Shown here: piece by piece, positions 16,216 through 24,197 of the stretch
How positions within the stretch are numbered: the stretch's first letter is position 1
Layout: every line of letters begins with the position of its first letter
Origin: CAZGQY01 sp964528035
Lineage (GTDB): Bacteria > Pseudomonadota > Gammaproteobacteria > Methylococcales > UBA1147
DNA length: 36,316 nt
Reading direction: 5' to 3'
Assembly: GCA_964528035.1 (NCBI GenBank)
Contig: CAZGQY010000019.1
Location: forward strand, 1 to 36,316
Notes under the pieces: generated by a model
Told to the model about the DNA's origin: nothing
The model's input: the letters and a program-made list of their open reading frames with translations, nothing else
The model's database searches: none
Program-made: the position numbers and the translations under genes

Positions 16216-16444
16216 AAATTACTCTTAAAATAGTGGTAACAATACAACATAAATCTTCTAACAAACCTGCAAATTATCTTTTGGCATCATGACTCCTTGT
16301 GTCCCGCGCTTAGAATACAAACCTTTGATTCATCCGCAGGCGGGAATCCTTCTCTCGTTAATGCTACCGTAACATCACTGTTGCAAAAGCCTGAATATCC
16401 AAAGAATTACACCTTCGTTTCGAACTAAGGCGAGTAGTTACGCT

Positions 16445-18220
16445 TTAGTTCGACTTTTTAGCTTTTAATCGTATTCCCAATTCACGCAATTGTCGATCAG
16501 ACACAGGAGCTGGCGCATCGATCAAAGGACATGACGCACTTTGGGTTTTGGGAAAGGCCATCACCTCCCGAATAGACGATGAACCGGTCATTAACATAAC
16601 AAGCCGATCCAGACCAAATGCTATCCCACCATGTGGCGGACATCCATATTTCAGTGCATTGAGTAAAAATCCAAACTTTTCCTGCGCCTCTTTTTCCTCA
16701 ATTCCCAACAGTTTAAACACCATTTTCTGTATTTTTGTCTCATGGATACGAATCGAACCACCACCAACCTCGGTACCGTTTAAAACCAGGTCGTAAGCCC
16801 GCGATAATGCAGCCCCTGGATCTTGGTTCAATTCATCAACAGTACAGCTAGGGGCTGTAAACGGATGGTGTAGAGCATTCCATCTTTGTCCGCCTTCATC
16901 CCAGTCAAACATAGGAAAATCGACGACCCACACAGGCTTCCAGCCTTTTTCTACCAAGCCTCGATCCTCGCCAAGTTTTACACGAAGTGCTCCCATCGAT
17001 TCGTTCACAACACGAGACTTGTCAGCTCCAAAAAAGATCAAATCTCCTGATTGAGCTGCACAACGATCCAAAATATTTTCTACAACCTCTTTCGGCAAAA
17101 ACTTTAATATTGGCGACTGCAAACCCTCAGGAATACTGTTTCTGTCATTTACTTTAATATAGGCAAGACCTTTAGCACCATAGATACTAACAAATTTAGT
17201 AAAATCGTCTAATTCTTTTCGCGTCAATTCGCACCCATTAACCAACCGCATTGCAACAACCCGGCCATCTGGACTATTCGCGGGACCCGAAAACACTTTA
17301 AATTCCACATCCTGCATTAAGTCTGCAATATCCACTAATTCCAGCGGATTACGCAAATCAGGCCGATCACTCCCAAAACGACGCATTGCTTCGGCATAGG
17401 TAATTCTAGGAAATTTTTCCGGTAACTTACATTGCAGGATTTCATCAAAAAGACGACAAACCATTCTCTCCATCAATTCAATAATTTCATCTTCATCCAA
17501 AAAAGATGTTTCGATATCGAGTTGCGTAAATTCTGGCTGGCGGTCAGCACGTAGATCCTCGTCACGAAAGCAGCGAACAATTTGATAATAACGATCCATT
17601 CCTGAAATCATCAATAGTTGCTTATATAACTGTGGAGATTGGGGTAATGCAAAAAAAGCATTCTCGTGAATCCGGCTCGGCACAAGATAATCACGCGCAC
17701 CTTCTGGAGTTGCTTTCGTCAAAAACGGCGTTTCAATATCATAAAAACCCTGATCATCCAGGAAATTACGCAAATTCCGAGTGATATCGCGGCGCGATTT
17801 GAGTTGTTGTTGCATTTCCGTTCGACGCAGATCTATATAGCGGTAACGCAATCGGGTTTCTTCGTTAACATCAATATCGCCTTCCAGTGGGAACGGCGGT
17901 GTTTCAGATTTATTTAAAATCTCTACACTGTCCGAAAGAACTTCAATGTGTCCTGTTGGAAGGCTCACGTTAATAGTCCCATCAGGACGCATCCGAACCC
18001 TTCCGTGAATTTTCAGAACATATTCGCTGCGAACCGATTCAGCCACACTGAATGGTTCCGGCGTATCCGGGTCAAACACGATTTGAACCAAACCATCACG
18101 ATCCCGTAAATCGATAAAAATGACGCCGCCATGATCACGACGCCGATGAACCCAACCACAAAGGTCAACTTGTAAGCCAAGGTTAGATTCGTTTAATTCT
18201 CCACACATGTGGCTACGCAT
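16445..18220 (-). CDS. aspS: aspartyl-tRNA synthetase, probably non-discriminating type
   Basis: This 591-residue class IIb synthetase charges tRNA-Asp. It has the N-terminal OB-fold anticodon domain (residues 1-110, with LCGWVHRRRDHGGVIFIDLR), motif 2 (RCFRDEDLRADRQPEFTQLD), the large bacterial insertion domain (about 285-420) and motif 3 near the end (GIAFGLDRLVMLM). The start is the ATG at 18220; the upstream extension needs a TTG and is not conserved. The OB domain has His at position 30 and Gly at position 81, the pair that in the Pseudomonas aeruginosa enzyme (His31, Gly82) allows tRNA-Asn to be charged as well. This predicts a GatCAB transamidation route, which the window cannot confirm. 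The FmdB-type gene lies upstream in the usual arrangement. Confidence 0.98.
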   Translation of the reverse strand: MRSHMCGELNESNLGLQVDLCGWVHRRRDHGGVIFIDLRDRDGLVQIVFDPDTPEPFSVAESVRSEYVLKIHGRVRMRPDGTINVSLPTGHIEVLSDSVEILNKSETPPFPLEGDIDVNEETRLRYRYIDLRRTEMQQQLKSRRDITRNLRNFLDDQGFYDIETPFLTKATPEGARDYLVPSRIHENAFFALPQSPQLYKQLLMISGMDRYYQIVRCFRDEDLRADRQPEFTQLDIETSFLDEDEIIELMERMVCRLFDEILQCKLPEKFPRITYAEAMRRFGSDRPDLRNPLELVDIADLMQDVEFKVFSGPANSPDGRVVAMRLVNGCELTRKELDDFTKFVSIYGAKGLAYIKVNDRNSIPEGLQSPILKFLPKEVVENILDRCAAQSGDLIFFGADKSRVVNESMGALRVKLGEDRGLVEKGWKPVWVVDFPMFDWDEGGQRWNALHHPFTAPSCTVDELNQDPGAALSRAYDLVLNGTEVGGGSIRIHETKIQKMVFKLLGIEEKEAQEKFGFLLNALKYGCPPHGGIAFGLDRLVMLMTGSSSIREVMAFPKTQSASCPLIDAPAPVSDRQLRELGIRLKAKKSN

Positions 18221-18392
18221 AATAATACTCTTGTAAATCAAAAAGCCCGGATAGTACGAGTTGACTCATGGTAACGCAAGCCTAATTTGTTAAAGCACAC
18301 CTGTCATAATAAGCAAACAGAACAGGTCTGCGATGAATAATTATGAAATACTTCCCACCCAGAAAGCTACATAGCACTCAAAAACAGCAACC

Positions 18393-18668
18393 TTAGCTGT
18401 CTTTTTTTGACGCCGGCGCAGATTTGTTTTCGGTAGAATTGGATCCAGAAACCGATTTGTCACCCGCCAGATTTTTCTTCTTATCGCCTTTTTTAAAATC
18501 GGTTTCATACCAACCAGCGCCTTTTAAACGAAAACCTGCGGCAGAAATCAGTTTTTTTAATTCGGGCTTTTCACATTCCGGACAATCAATCAGCGCATCA
18601 TCGCTGAATCGTTGTATCGCCTCAAACTCATGCCCACAGACTTTGCATTGATACTCGTATATTGGCAC
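18393..18668 (-). CDS. FmdB-family zinc ribbon protein
   Basis: This 91-residue protein starts MPIYEYQCKVCGHEFE, the signature of the FmdB putative regulatory family. It has one zinc ribbon made by CKVC (residues 8-11) and CPEC (residues 29-32), then KLISAAGFRLKGAGWYETD, and a Lys/Ser-rich disordered tail (about residues 62-91). Such proteins probably bind nucleic acid or protein, but their role is not established. The start is GTG at 18666-18668 with a near-perfect AGGAGG site five bases before it. The position just before aspS on the same strand is widespread in Gammaproteobacteria and suggests one transcription unit, although 151 bases separate the two here. Confidence 0.92.
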   Translation of the reverse strand: MPIYEYQCKVCGHEFEAIQRFSDDALIDCPECEKPELKKLISAAGFRLKGAGWYETDFKKGDKKKNLAGDKSVSGSNSTENKSAPASKKDS

Positions 18669-19025
18669 CCAAACCTCCTAGTATTTAAATTATGATCAAC
18701 TAATTTGTCGTTTTATGGGGGCTAATGTAAAATTTTCAAGCCTTATTCCTCTGAATAAGCACAGTTTCAAGCCAGACACAGATAATAAATGCCGTACATC
18801 CGGTTTCGCAATCCTTTGTTAGCCGATAGAATAGCCTTTAACTTTTTTATCTAATCAGCCTATTATTTAAAAGTGGGTATAAGTCTTTGATTATATAGAT
18901 ACCTGCAACAGGGGTGTTGCTGCAGACCTGGCAGGAATATTCACACCTCCTGAACCATCAAAGACTTACATCCTAAGGACTCAATGGGCTGAACAGACGC
19001 TAACCTCTAAACCTCTTTAATTGCG
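18669..19025. other. divergent intergenic region between the zinc-ribbon gene and pyrC
   Basis: This 357-bp spacer must hold the promoters of both divergent genes. Towards pyrC it contains the paired-end structured element at 18880-18968. An AT-rich stretch near 18690-18720 could supply the promoter of the zinc ribbon gene. No coding frame is visible, and I see no clear hexamer pair for pyrC. Confidence 0.5.
18880..18968 (+). promoter_or_regulatory. candidate structured leader RNA of pyrC
   Basis: A perfect 12-bp inverted repeat, TAAGTCTTTGAT (18880-18891) and ATCAAAGACTTA (18957-18968), closes an 89-base element 57 bases before the pyrC ATG. Inside it, GCAACA and TGTTGC (18905-18920) form a hairpin with a GGGG loop. 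AGGGGTGT (18910-18917) can instead pair with ACACCTCCT (18943-18951), so two folds exclude each other. No U-run follows, so a classical terminator is not present. It does not match any riboswitch I can recall. Confidence 0.45.
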
Positions 19026-20069
19026 ATGCAATCCATTACCCTGACTTGCCCAGATGACTGGCACCTCCACCTCCGAGACAACGAGGAGTTAAATTCGATC
19101 ATATCTCATTCTGCCAGTCAGTTTGAACGGGCTATAATCATGCCCAACCTAAAACCACCTATAACCACTGTGGACGCAGCACTAGCCTATCGACAAAGAA
19201 TTCTTAACGCTGTACCGAAAGAACTTAATTTTGATCCACTCATGACGTTATATCTAACCGATTCCACTTCAGCTGACGAAATTGCAAAAGTCGCCAGGGA
19301 ACAATTTGTTATTGGAATTAAATTGTATCCAGCGGGCGCCACCACAAATTCTCAGGCCGGAGTCACTGACCTTAACAAGCTAATGTCAATATTTGAAACA
19401 ATGGAATCATTCGATATACCTCTATTGATACACGGCGAAGTTGCAGATCCGAATGTAGATATTTTTGATCGGGAAAAAATATTTATAGACCAACATTTAA
19501 GTAAAATTAGCAGACAGTTTCCCAAATTAAGGATTGTGCTCGAACACATAACGACCCGTCAGGCTGTTCAATTTGTATTGGGTGCGCCTGCAGAAATCGT
19601 TGCAACCATTACACCTCAACATTTGTTATTTAACCGCAACCAGCTACTGACTGGCGGAATAAAACCCCATCTTTATTGCTTACCCATATTGAAGCGTGAA
19701 ATCCACCGCACTGCGCTATTGAGTGCCGCGATCAGCGGCAATCCGAAATTTTTTCTTGGAACCGACAGTGCTCCACACTATCAGTCTGAAAAAGAATCGG
19801 ATTGTGGTTGTGCCGGCTGCTACAGCGCACATGCCGCCATTGAACTATACGCTCAGGTTTTTGATAAGGCTGGTGCAATTGACAAGCTCGAAGGCTTTGC
19901 CAGTTTCTTCGGCCCGGATTTTTATGGAATTTCCCACAACAAATCAAAACTCACAGTGGAAAAAACCACTTGGACCGTTCCACCTTCCTACCCGTTTGGT
20001 TCCAACACAGTAATTCCGCTAATGGCTGGAGAGACTCTAAACTGGCGAGTACTTAAAAAAACCGGATAA
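19026..20069 (+). CDS. pyrC: dihydroorotase (class II, PyrC type)
   Basis: This 347-residue enzyme closes N-carbamoyl-aspartate to dihydroorotate, the third step of pyrimidine synthesis, in the cytoplasm. It has the metal-binding DDWHLHLRD near residue 10, IKLYPAGATTNS around 100 with the carboxylated lysine, LLIHGE near 137 and VLEHITT near 175 with the metal-binding histidines, and GTDSAPH near 250 with the catalytic aspartate. The SDCGCAGCYSAHAA segment is typical of the type found in Gammaproteobacteria. The length equals the Escherichia coli enzyme. The ribosome-binding site is weak, and an unusual paired leader lies upstream. No other pyrimidine gene is adjacent. Confidence 0.97.
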   Translation: MQSITLTCPDDWHLHLRDNEELNSIISHSASQFERAIIMPNLKPPITTVDAALAYRQRILNAVPKELNFDPLMTLYLTDSTSADEIAKVAREQFVIGIKLYPAGATTNSQAGVTDLNKLMSIFETMESFDIPLLIHGEVADPNVDIFDREKIFIDQHLSKISRQFPKLRIVLEHITTRQAVQFVLGAPAEIVATITPQHLLFNRNQLLTGGIKPHLYCLPILKREIHRTALLSAAISGNPKFFLGTDSAPHYQSEKESDCGCAGCYSAHAAIELYAQVFDKAGAIDKLEGFASFFGPDFYGISHNKSKLTVEKTTWTVPPSYPFGSNTVIPLMAGETLNWRVLKKTG

Positions 20070-20174
20070 ATTTACTAAAGCGACCCCAAAAAACCAATTT
20101 CTCTAAAGACAATTCAAACCGTTCTAAGGCAACTTGACGACACACCATCCCTGCGAATACCCCAGCAGCGATTA

Positions 20175-20951
20175 CTAATCCTCGTCAGACTCCCCAGAAT
20201 CATAATCATCCTCAAGATCAAGATCTTCGTCAAAAAGATCATCGTCGCTGACAGGAGGGTTACCATCATGCACCAGATACTCCCGGCGCTGTATGTAAGC
20301 ATTTTTGAAAAAGTCGTAACGATCTAATGCTGCCTGCTCTGCGATACGGGAAGTGCTTAAAAAATCTGCACGCGAATCAATCAAATTCAAACCGGCCAAG
20401 CCAAGTGTTACGGCTGGCAAATTAATATAAGAAAGCGGATTAACAGCGGCATCTCCCACTAAGCCCACACCACCCCTAGGACTACTTGGACCCAATATTG
20501 GTAGCACCAAATATGGACCAGTCGGAACACCCCAGGCACCCAGGGTCTGACCAAAATCTTCTTCGTGCCGCTCAAAATCCAACATTGTACCCACATCGAC
20601 CAAACCACCCAGCCCAAGAGTAGTATTTATTAACAGTCGCGTAAAATCCGACCCGCCCTGATTAAACTTGAATTGTAAAATATCGTTAATGGTAACCCTG
20701 ATGTCACCAATATTATTGAAAAAATTTGTCACCCCCTGATCAACGAAGCCGGGAGTAACCCACTGATAACCTTCAGCAACTGGAGCTATCACGTAATCGT
20801 CTGCTGCATCGTTAAATGTCTGAATGCCTCGATTCATACCTTCCCAGGGATCTCGCGGATCATTGCTGGTAGTCGCGCACCCACTAACCATAAGTAAAAA
20901 GACGATCAAAAAAAGATATTTTATTATTATTTGATTCATTAATTTTTTCAT
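20175..20951 (-). CDS. mlaA: MlaA (VacJ-type) outer-membrane phospholipid-removal lipoprotein
   Basis: This 258-residue protein has a lipoprotein signal with Cys25 in the lipobox (MVSGC) and the MlaA domain: DPWEGMNRGIQTFND near residue 33, then GVTNFFNNIGDIRVTINDILQFK, LGLGGLVDVGTMLD, and EEDFGQTLGAWGVPTGPYLVLPILGPS. MlaA sits in the inner leaflet of the outer membrane as a ring and passes mislocalised phospholipids to the Mla pathway. I use the ATG at 20951, the one that gives an immediate signal peptide. The last 26 residues are nearly all Asp, Glu and Ser, an acidic tail I do not associate with the family. The mlaA gene stands alone, 6 kb from the MCE operon of this window. Confidence 0.95.
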   Translation of the reverse strand: MKKLMNQIIIKYLFLIVFLLMVSGCATTSNDPRDPWEGMNRGIQTFNDAADDYVIAPVAEGYQWVTPGFVDQGVTNFFNNIGDIRVTINDILQFKFNQGGSDFTRLLINTTLGLGGLVDVGTMLDFERHEEDFGQTLGAWGVPTGPYLVLPILGPSSPRGGVGLVGDAAVNPLSYINLPAVTLGLAGLNLIDSRADFLSTSRIAEQAALDRYDFFKNAYIQRREYLVHDGNPPVSDDDLFDEDLDLEDDYDSGESDED

Positions 20952-21370
20952 CTTGTATTCCGTCTGCCCAGCCTCTAATTTAGACCCATTAAAAATGCTC
21001 CGCGAGTTAGTTAACATAGCACATATTATGCTATTCTTCGAGTTTCTTAATTGCATTGCTGCAATGTGATCGATTCTTAAAGCGTAGACACTTGGAAGGC
21101 TAATTTGGAATAATAACCGTTGCCAGAACTAAGTGCATACACAAGTCCCTCCAATGACAAAGGGCTATCTCTTGATTATTTCGTAAATTGTTAATCTGAA
21201 TTGCCCTTCGTTAATTTAGGCATTCAAGGTGCTGTCCGCTTCGTTGATCTTACAGTTCAAACAATTATTTGCATTCTAAATAGCAACCACATTGAATAAA
21301 ATATAAATTTAGGATAAATCACTCTACAACGATAAAAGTCGAACTCATTTCACTTAAATTCATATGCCTT
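20952..21370. other. 419-bp divergent intergenic region before mlaA and rnt
   Basis: No gene is visible. On the minus strand TTAAGA and TAATAT, 16 bases apart (21045-21050 and 21023-21028), form a weak promoter candidate 72 bases before mlaA. Two short palindromes, ATAGCA/TGCTAT at 21016-21034 and CATTGC/GCAATG at 21054-21066, lie around it and could bind a regulator. The rnt half is AT-rich with no clear signals. Confidence 0.3.
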
Positions 21371-22048
21371 ATGGAACTAACCTGCACGAAAAACACTGTC
21401 CTATCGAAACGTTTTAGAGGCTATTTACCGGTCGTTGTCGATGTGGAAACCGCTGGTTTTGACGCAAAGAAAAATGCGCTTCTGGAAATCTCCGCAGTAA
21501 TTCTCAGTATGGACGATAGGGCTCGTTTGTCAGTCAGTGAAATTAATTCCTGTCATGTCATTCCATTTGCAGGATCAATTCTGGATCAGGCCGCGTTAGA
21601 TTTCACCGGTATCGACCCCTTTCATCCATTTCGACTGGCAATTGAAGAAAAAGAATCCTTGCAAAAGATTTTCACCTCTGTTCGTAAAGCTTTAAAAGCC
21701 ACGGAATGTAGCCGGGCAATTTTAGTGGGGCACAATCCCGCGTTTGACCTGGCATTTCTCAATGCCGCTGTGGAACGTACCGGTATCAAGCGCAATCCCT
21801 TCCACCCATTCAGCACATTTGACACAGCAACACTCGGCGGGTTGGTATACGGCCAAACCGTATTGGCTCGGGCGGTAAAAGCGGCAGGGCTGGACTGGGA
21901 TCCGTCACAGGCACATTCCGCAAAATACGATGCGCAAATGACCGCCGAATTATTCTGCCGAATTGTCAACCGCTGGCATGATTTAGTCGATTTCGAAACC
22001 AATAACCAACAAAACCCCTATTCTTCAACAAACCGAGACTCCGCATAA
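21371..22048 (+). CDS. rnt: ribonuclease T
   Basis: This 225-residue 3'-5' exoribonuclease trims the CCA end of tRNA and matures stable RNAs. It is a DEDDh enzyme: Asp and Glu in VVVDVETAGFD near residue 25, Asp in VGHNPAFDLAFLN near 122, and His and Asp in AHSAKYDAQMTAELF near 181. The segment FSTFDTATLGGLVYGQTVLARA is typical of RNase T and separates it from the DnaQ proofreading subunit. The length fits the family (about 215). The ATG has no strong ribosome-binding site. It is convergent with grxD, a pairing I recall from many Gammaproteobacteria where Grx4 lies close by. Confidence 0.96.
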   Translation: MELTCTKNTVLSKRFRGYLPVVVDVETAGFDAKKNALLEISAVILSMDDRARLSVSEINSCHVIPFAGSILDQAALDFTGIDPFHPFRLAIEEKESLQKIFTSVRKALKATECSRAILVGHNPAFDLAFLNAAVERTGIKRNPFHPFSTFDTATLGGLVYGQTVLARAVKAAGLDWDPSQAHSAKYDAQMTAELFCRIVNRWHDLVDFETNNQQNPYSSTNRDSA

Positions 22049-22374
22049 TGAGGATCGTCAACGCCTTCTACCGGGAAACTTAGTACACATTAAACCGAAT
22101 ATTGACGATTATCTAAAGCCAATAAGCTTCCATTTTCGTTGTCGTAGCCGTACAAATTAACCTGCTAGCCTACCTGGCAGGCTGTCCGGAAAAATACGTC
22201 ATCATGAAGACAAGAGATTTTGGAACCCTATACTCAATTAATAAAGAAGCAACCATCCGTCATCTTTAAACAGCTTAACCGGAAAAATGGGCTAAAATCC
22301 ATTTTTCCGCAGTAGCTGCTCCATTTTTGAATGATAGGTCAACAGGAATCTGCCCAACCCTACTCTTTAGATTT
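22049..22374. other. 326-bp convergent spacer between rnt and grxD
   Basis: No gene is visible. It holds the strong hairpin at 22280-22309 and a weaker one near 22164-22184 (AGCCT and AGGCT arms). These probably end transcription from both sides, but neither is followed by a long U-run. Confidence 0.4.
22280..22309. terminator. candidate hairpin terminator between convergent genes
   Basis: CGGAAAAATGG and CCATTTTTCCG form a perfect 11-bp stem with an eight-base loop. It stands 66 bases past the grxD stop and about 230 past the rnt stop. The A/T runs are within the stem rather than after it, so as a factor-independent terminator it is imperfect. Confidence 0.4.
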
Positions 22375-22698
22375 CTATTCTGAGGCGCTCGCTTGTTGTG
22401 AAAACATTTTCTGCAATTCACCTTGCTCGTACAACTCCAGAATAATGTCACTTCCGCCAACAAGTTCGCCATTAATAAAAAGCTGCGGAAAAGTTGGCCA
22501 TTCCGAAAAAAGTTTTAGATTCTGACGAATTTCCGGATCTTCAAAAATGTTTATGTACGCAAATTCTACTTCACAGGCTTGAAGCACCTGAATCGCACGC
22601 CCGGAAAATCCACATTGAGGGAAATCTGGAGTACCTTTCATATAGAGTAAAATAGGATTTTGTTCGACTTGCTGTTTGATTCGATCTAAAACTTCCAT
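22375..22698 (-). CDS. grxD: monothiol glutaredoxin Grx4 (GrxD)
   Basis: This 107-residue protein is a monothiol glutaredoxin with the active site CGFS near residue 29 (preceded by LLYMKGTPDFPQ) and the glutathione-binding WPTFPQLFINGELVGGSDI segment near 67. It binds a [2Fe-2S] cluster with glutathione as a dimer or with a BolA protein and delivers iron-sulfur clusters in the cytoplasm. The length is that of the family. AAGG lies just before the ATG. It is next to rnt in convergent orientation and divergent from argD. IlvD and NadA in this window are plausible cluster-dependent clients, but that is only association. Confidence 0.96.
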   Translation of the reverse strand: MEVLDRIKQQVEQNPILLYMKGTPDFPQCGFSGRAIQVLQACEVEFAYINIFEDPEIRQNLKLFSEWPTFPQLFINGELVGGSDIILELYEQGELQKMFSQQASASE

Positions 22699-22996
22699 CA
22701 GTATACCTTCATAATTATTAGCTTATCGATAGTACCAGAATATGAATCCAAACAAAACAATGGGTTGCTTAATCAGTATTCCTTCTAACAGTAAATCAGT
22801 TCAACCATACAAAGAAATACCGCCAGCCACAGTCAATAAATTACACAAATTCTGTGAGCCTAACTGTCTTGTCCAACTACTGGATAAGAAATATAATTCA
22901 GAATCTTTTGGTTAATGAACATGTCTGGCAATGAAAACGCCTTATTAGGAACATCTCCATTCTCAGACAGAATTCGGGATTTTATAATTTTTTGAA

Positions 22997-24193
22997 ATGC
23001 AAAACACAATCATGCCGACCTATTCAAGACTTCCGGTAACTTTCGAGAGAGGAGAAGGAGTCTGGCTTTGGGATAACGAAGGAAATTGCTATCTGGATGC
23101 TCTATCGGGAATCGCAGTTTGCGGTCTGGGACACGCTCACCCCGCAATTCGTGAATCAATTTGGGAACAAGCGGGCAAATTGATTCACACATCAAACCTT
23201 TATGGGGTCGAGCGTCAGGAGCAACTCGCCATTCGATTAACCCAGGCCAGCGGACTGGACAATGTCTTTTTCTGTAATTCCGGAACCGAAGCAAACGAAG
23301 CCGCGATTAAGATTGCTCGACTACACGGCCACCACCAGGGCTTCGATGTGCCACGCATTCTTGTTATGGAACAAAGCTTTCATGGGAGAACTCTGGGAGC
23401 ATTGAGTGCTACCGGAAACTTAAATGCCCAAAAAGGCTTCGGACCCATGTTATCCGGCTTTCTTCGAATTCCTTTTGATAATCTGGAAGCCGTCGAAGCG
23501 GCGGCTGACAACTATGACGATATTGTTGCGATACTCGTTGAACCCATTCAAGGCGAGGGCGGCATATATATACCCTCCTCTGATTATTTACCTGGATTAC
23601 GCCAAATCTGTGATGACCGAAACTGGTTACTCATGGTGGACGAAATTCAGACTGGTATCGGTCGAACAGGAAAATTTCTTGCCTACCAACATGCTGACAT
23701 TCTACCGGATGTTTGTACCATCGCTAAAGCACTGGGCAACGGAATTCCGATAGGCGCCTGTCTGGCTAGCGGGCCTGCCGCCAAAATCCTGACCTCCGGC
23801 ACACATGGCTCCACCTTCGGGGGCAACCCACTTGCGTGTAATGCTGCCATTACGGTGATGGACATACTGCATAACGAAAACCTAAGCCACCGTGCTAAAA
23901 TTCTCGGCGACTGGCTTGTTTCCAATCTTACCAGCCGACTGAAAACCAATCCCCAAGTCGTCGATATTCGAGGAATGGGGCTCATGGTAGGCATAGAACT
24001 TGCCTTGCCTTGCACAAAACTGGTTTCCGAAGCACTTAAAGAAAAACTGCTAATCAGCGTTCAAGCTGATCATACCATTCGCTTACTGCCTCCTCTAATC
24101 ATCGAGGAACAGGAAGCCAGCAGTATCGTTGACATACTTTGTCCACTGATCAATAAATTCACGCAACACACCACCAAAGAAAGCGGTATTTAA
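22997..24193 (+). CDS. argD: acetylornithine aminotransferase
   Basis: This 398-residue PLP enzyme turns N-acetylglutamate semialdehyde into N-acetylornithine; in many bacteria it also serves lysine synthesis. It starts MPTYSRLPVTFERGEGVWLWD after a short N-terminal extension. It carries NSGTEANEAAIKIAR near residue 96, SFHGRTLGALSATG near 128, the PLP aspartate in VDEIQTGIGRTG near 214, and the Schiff-base lysine in CTIAKALGNGIPIGA near 243. The length is typical (about 400). The preceding 298 bases hold its promoter. It is followed after 4 bases by argF, so the two form one operon covering the fourth and sixth steps of arginine synthesis. Confidence 0.96.
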   Translation: MQNTIMPTYSRLPVTFERGEGVWLWDNEGNCYLDALSGIAVCGLGHAHPAIRESIWEQAGKLIHTSNLYGVERQEQLAIRLTQASGLDNVFFCNSGTEANEAAIKIARLHGHHQGFDVPRILVMEQSFHGRTLGALSATGNLNAQKGFGPMLSGFLRIPFDNLEAVEAAADNYDDIVAILVEPIQGEGGIYIPSSDYLPGLRQICDDRNWLLMVDEIQTGIGRTGKFLAYQHADILPDVCTIAKALGNGIPIGACLASGPAAKILTSGTHGSTFGGNPLACNAAITVMDILHNENLSHRAKILGDWLVSNLTSRLKTNPQVVDIRGMGLMVGIELALPCTKLVSEALKEKLLISVQADHTIRLLPPLIIEEQEASSIVDILCPLINKFTQHTTKESGI

Positions 24194-24197
24194 ACTC

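Noticed and set aside
18880..18968. 6S RNA
   Set aside because: A few phrases (CTGCAACA, TTCAC, TGAACC) recall gammaproteobacterial 6S RNA, but the element is half the length, lacks the central bubble layout and is not beside zapA or ygfA.
7492..20951. Treating MlaA and the MCE operon as one Mla system
   Set aside because: They are 6 kb apart on either side of unrelated genes, and the operon has a PqiC-like lipoprotein instead of MlaC and MlaB, so the partner relation is not supported.
22742..22915. 57-codon frame (starts MNPNKTMGCLIS) between grxD and argD
   Set aside because: No ribosome-binding site and no family resemblance; probably chance, although its length leaves some doubt.
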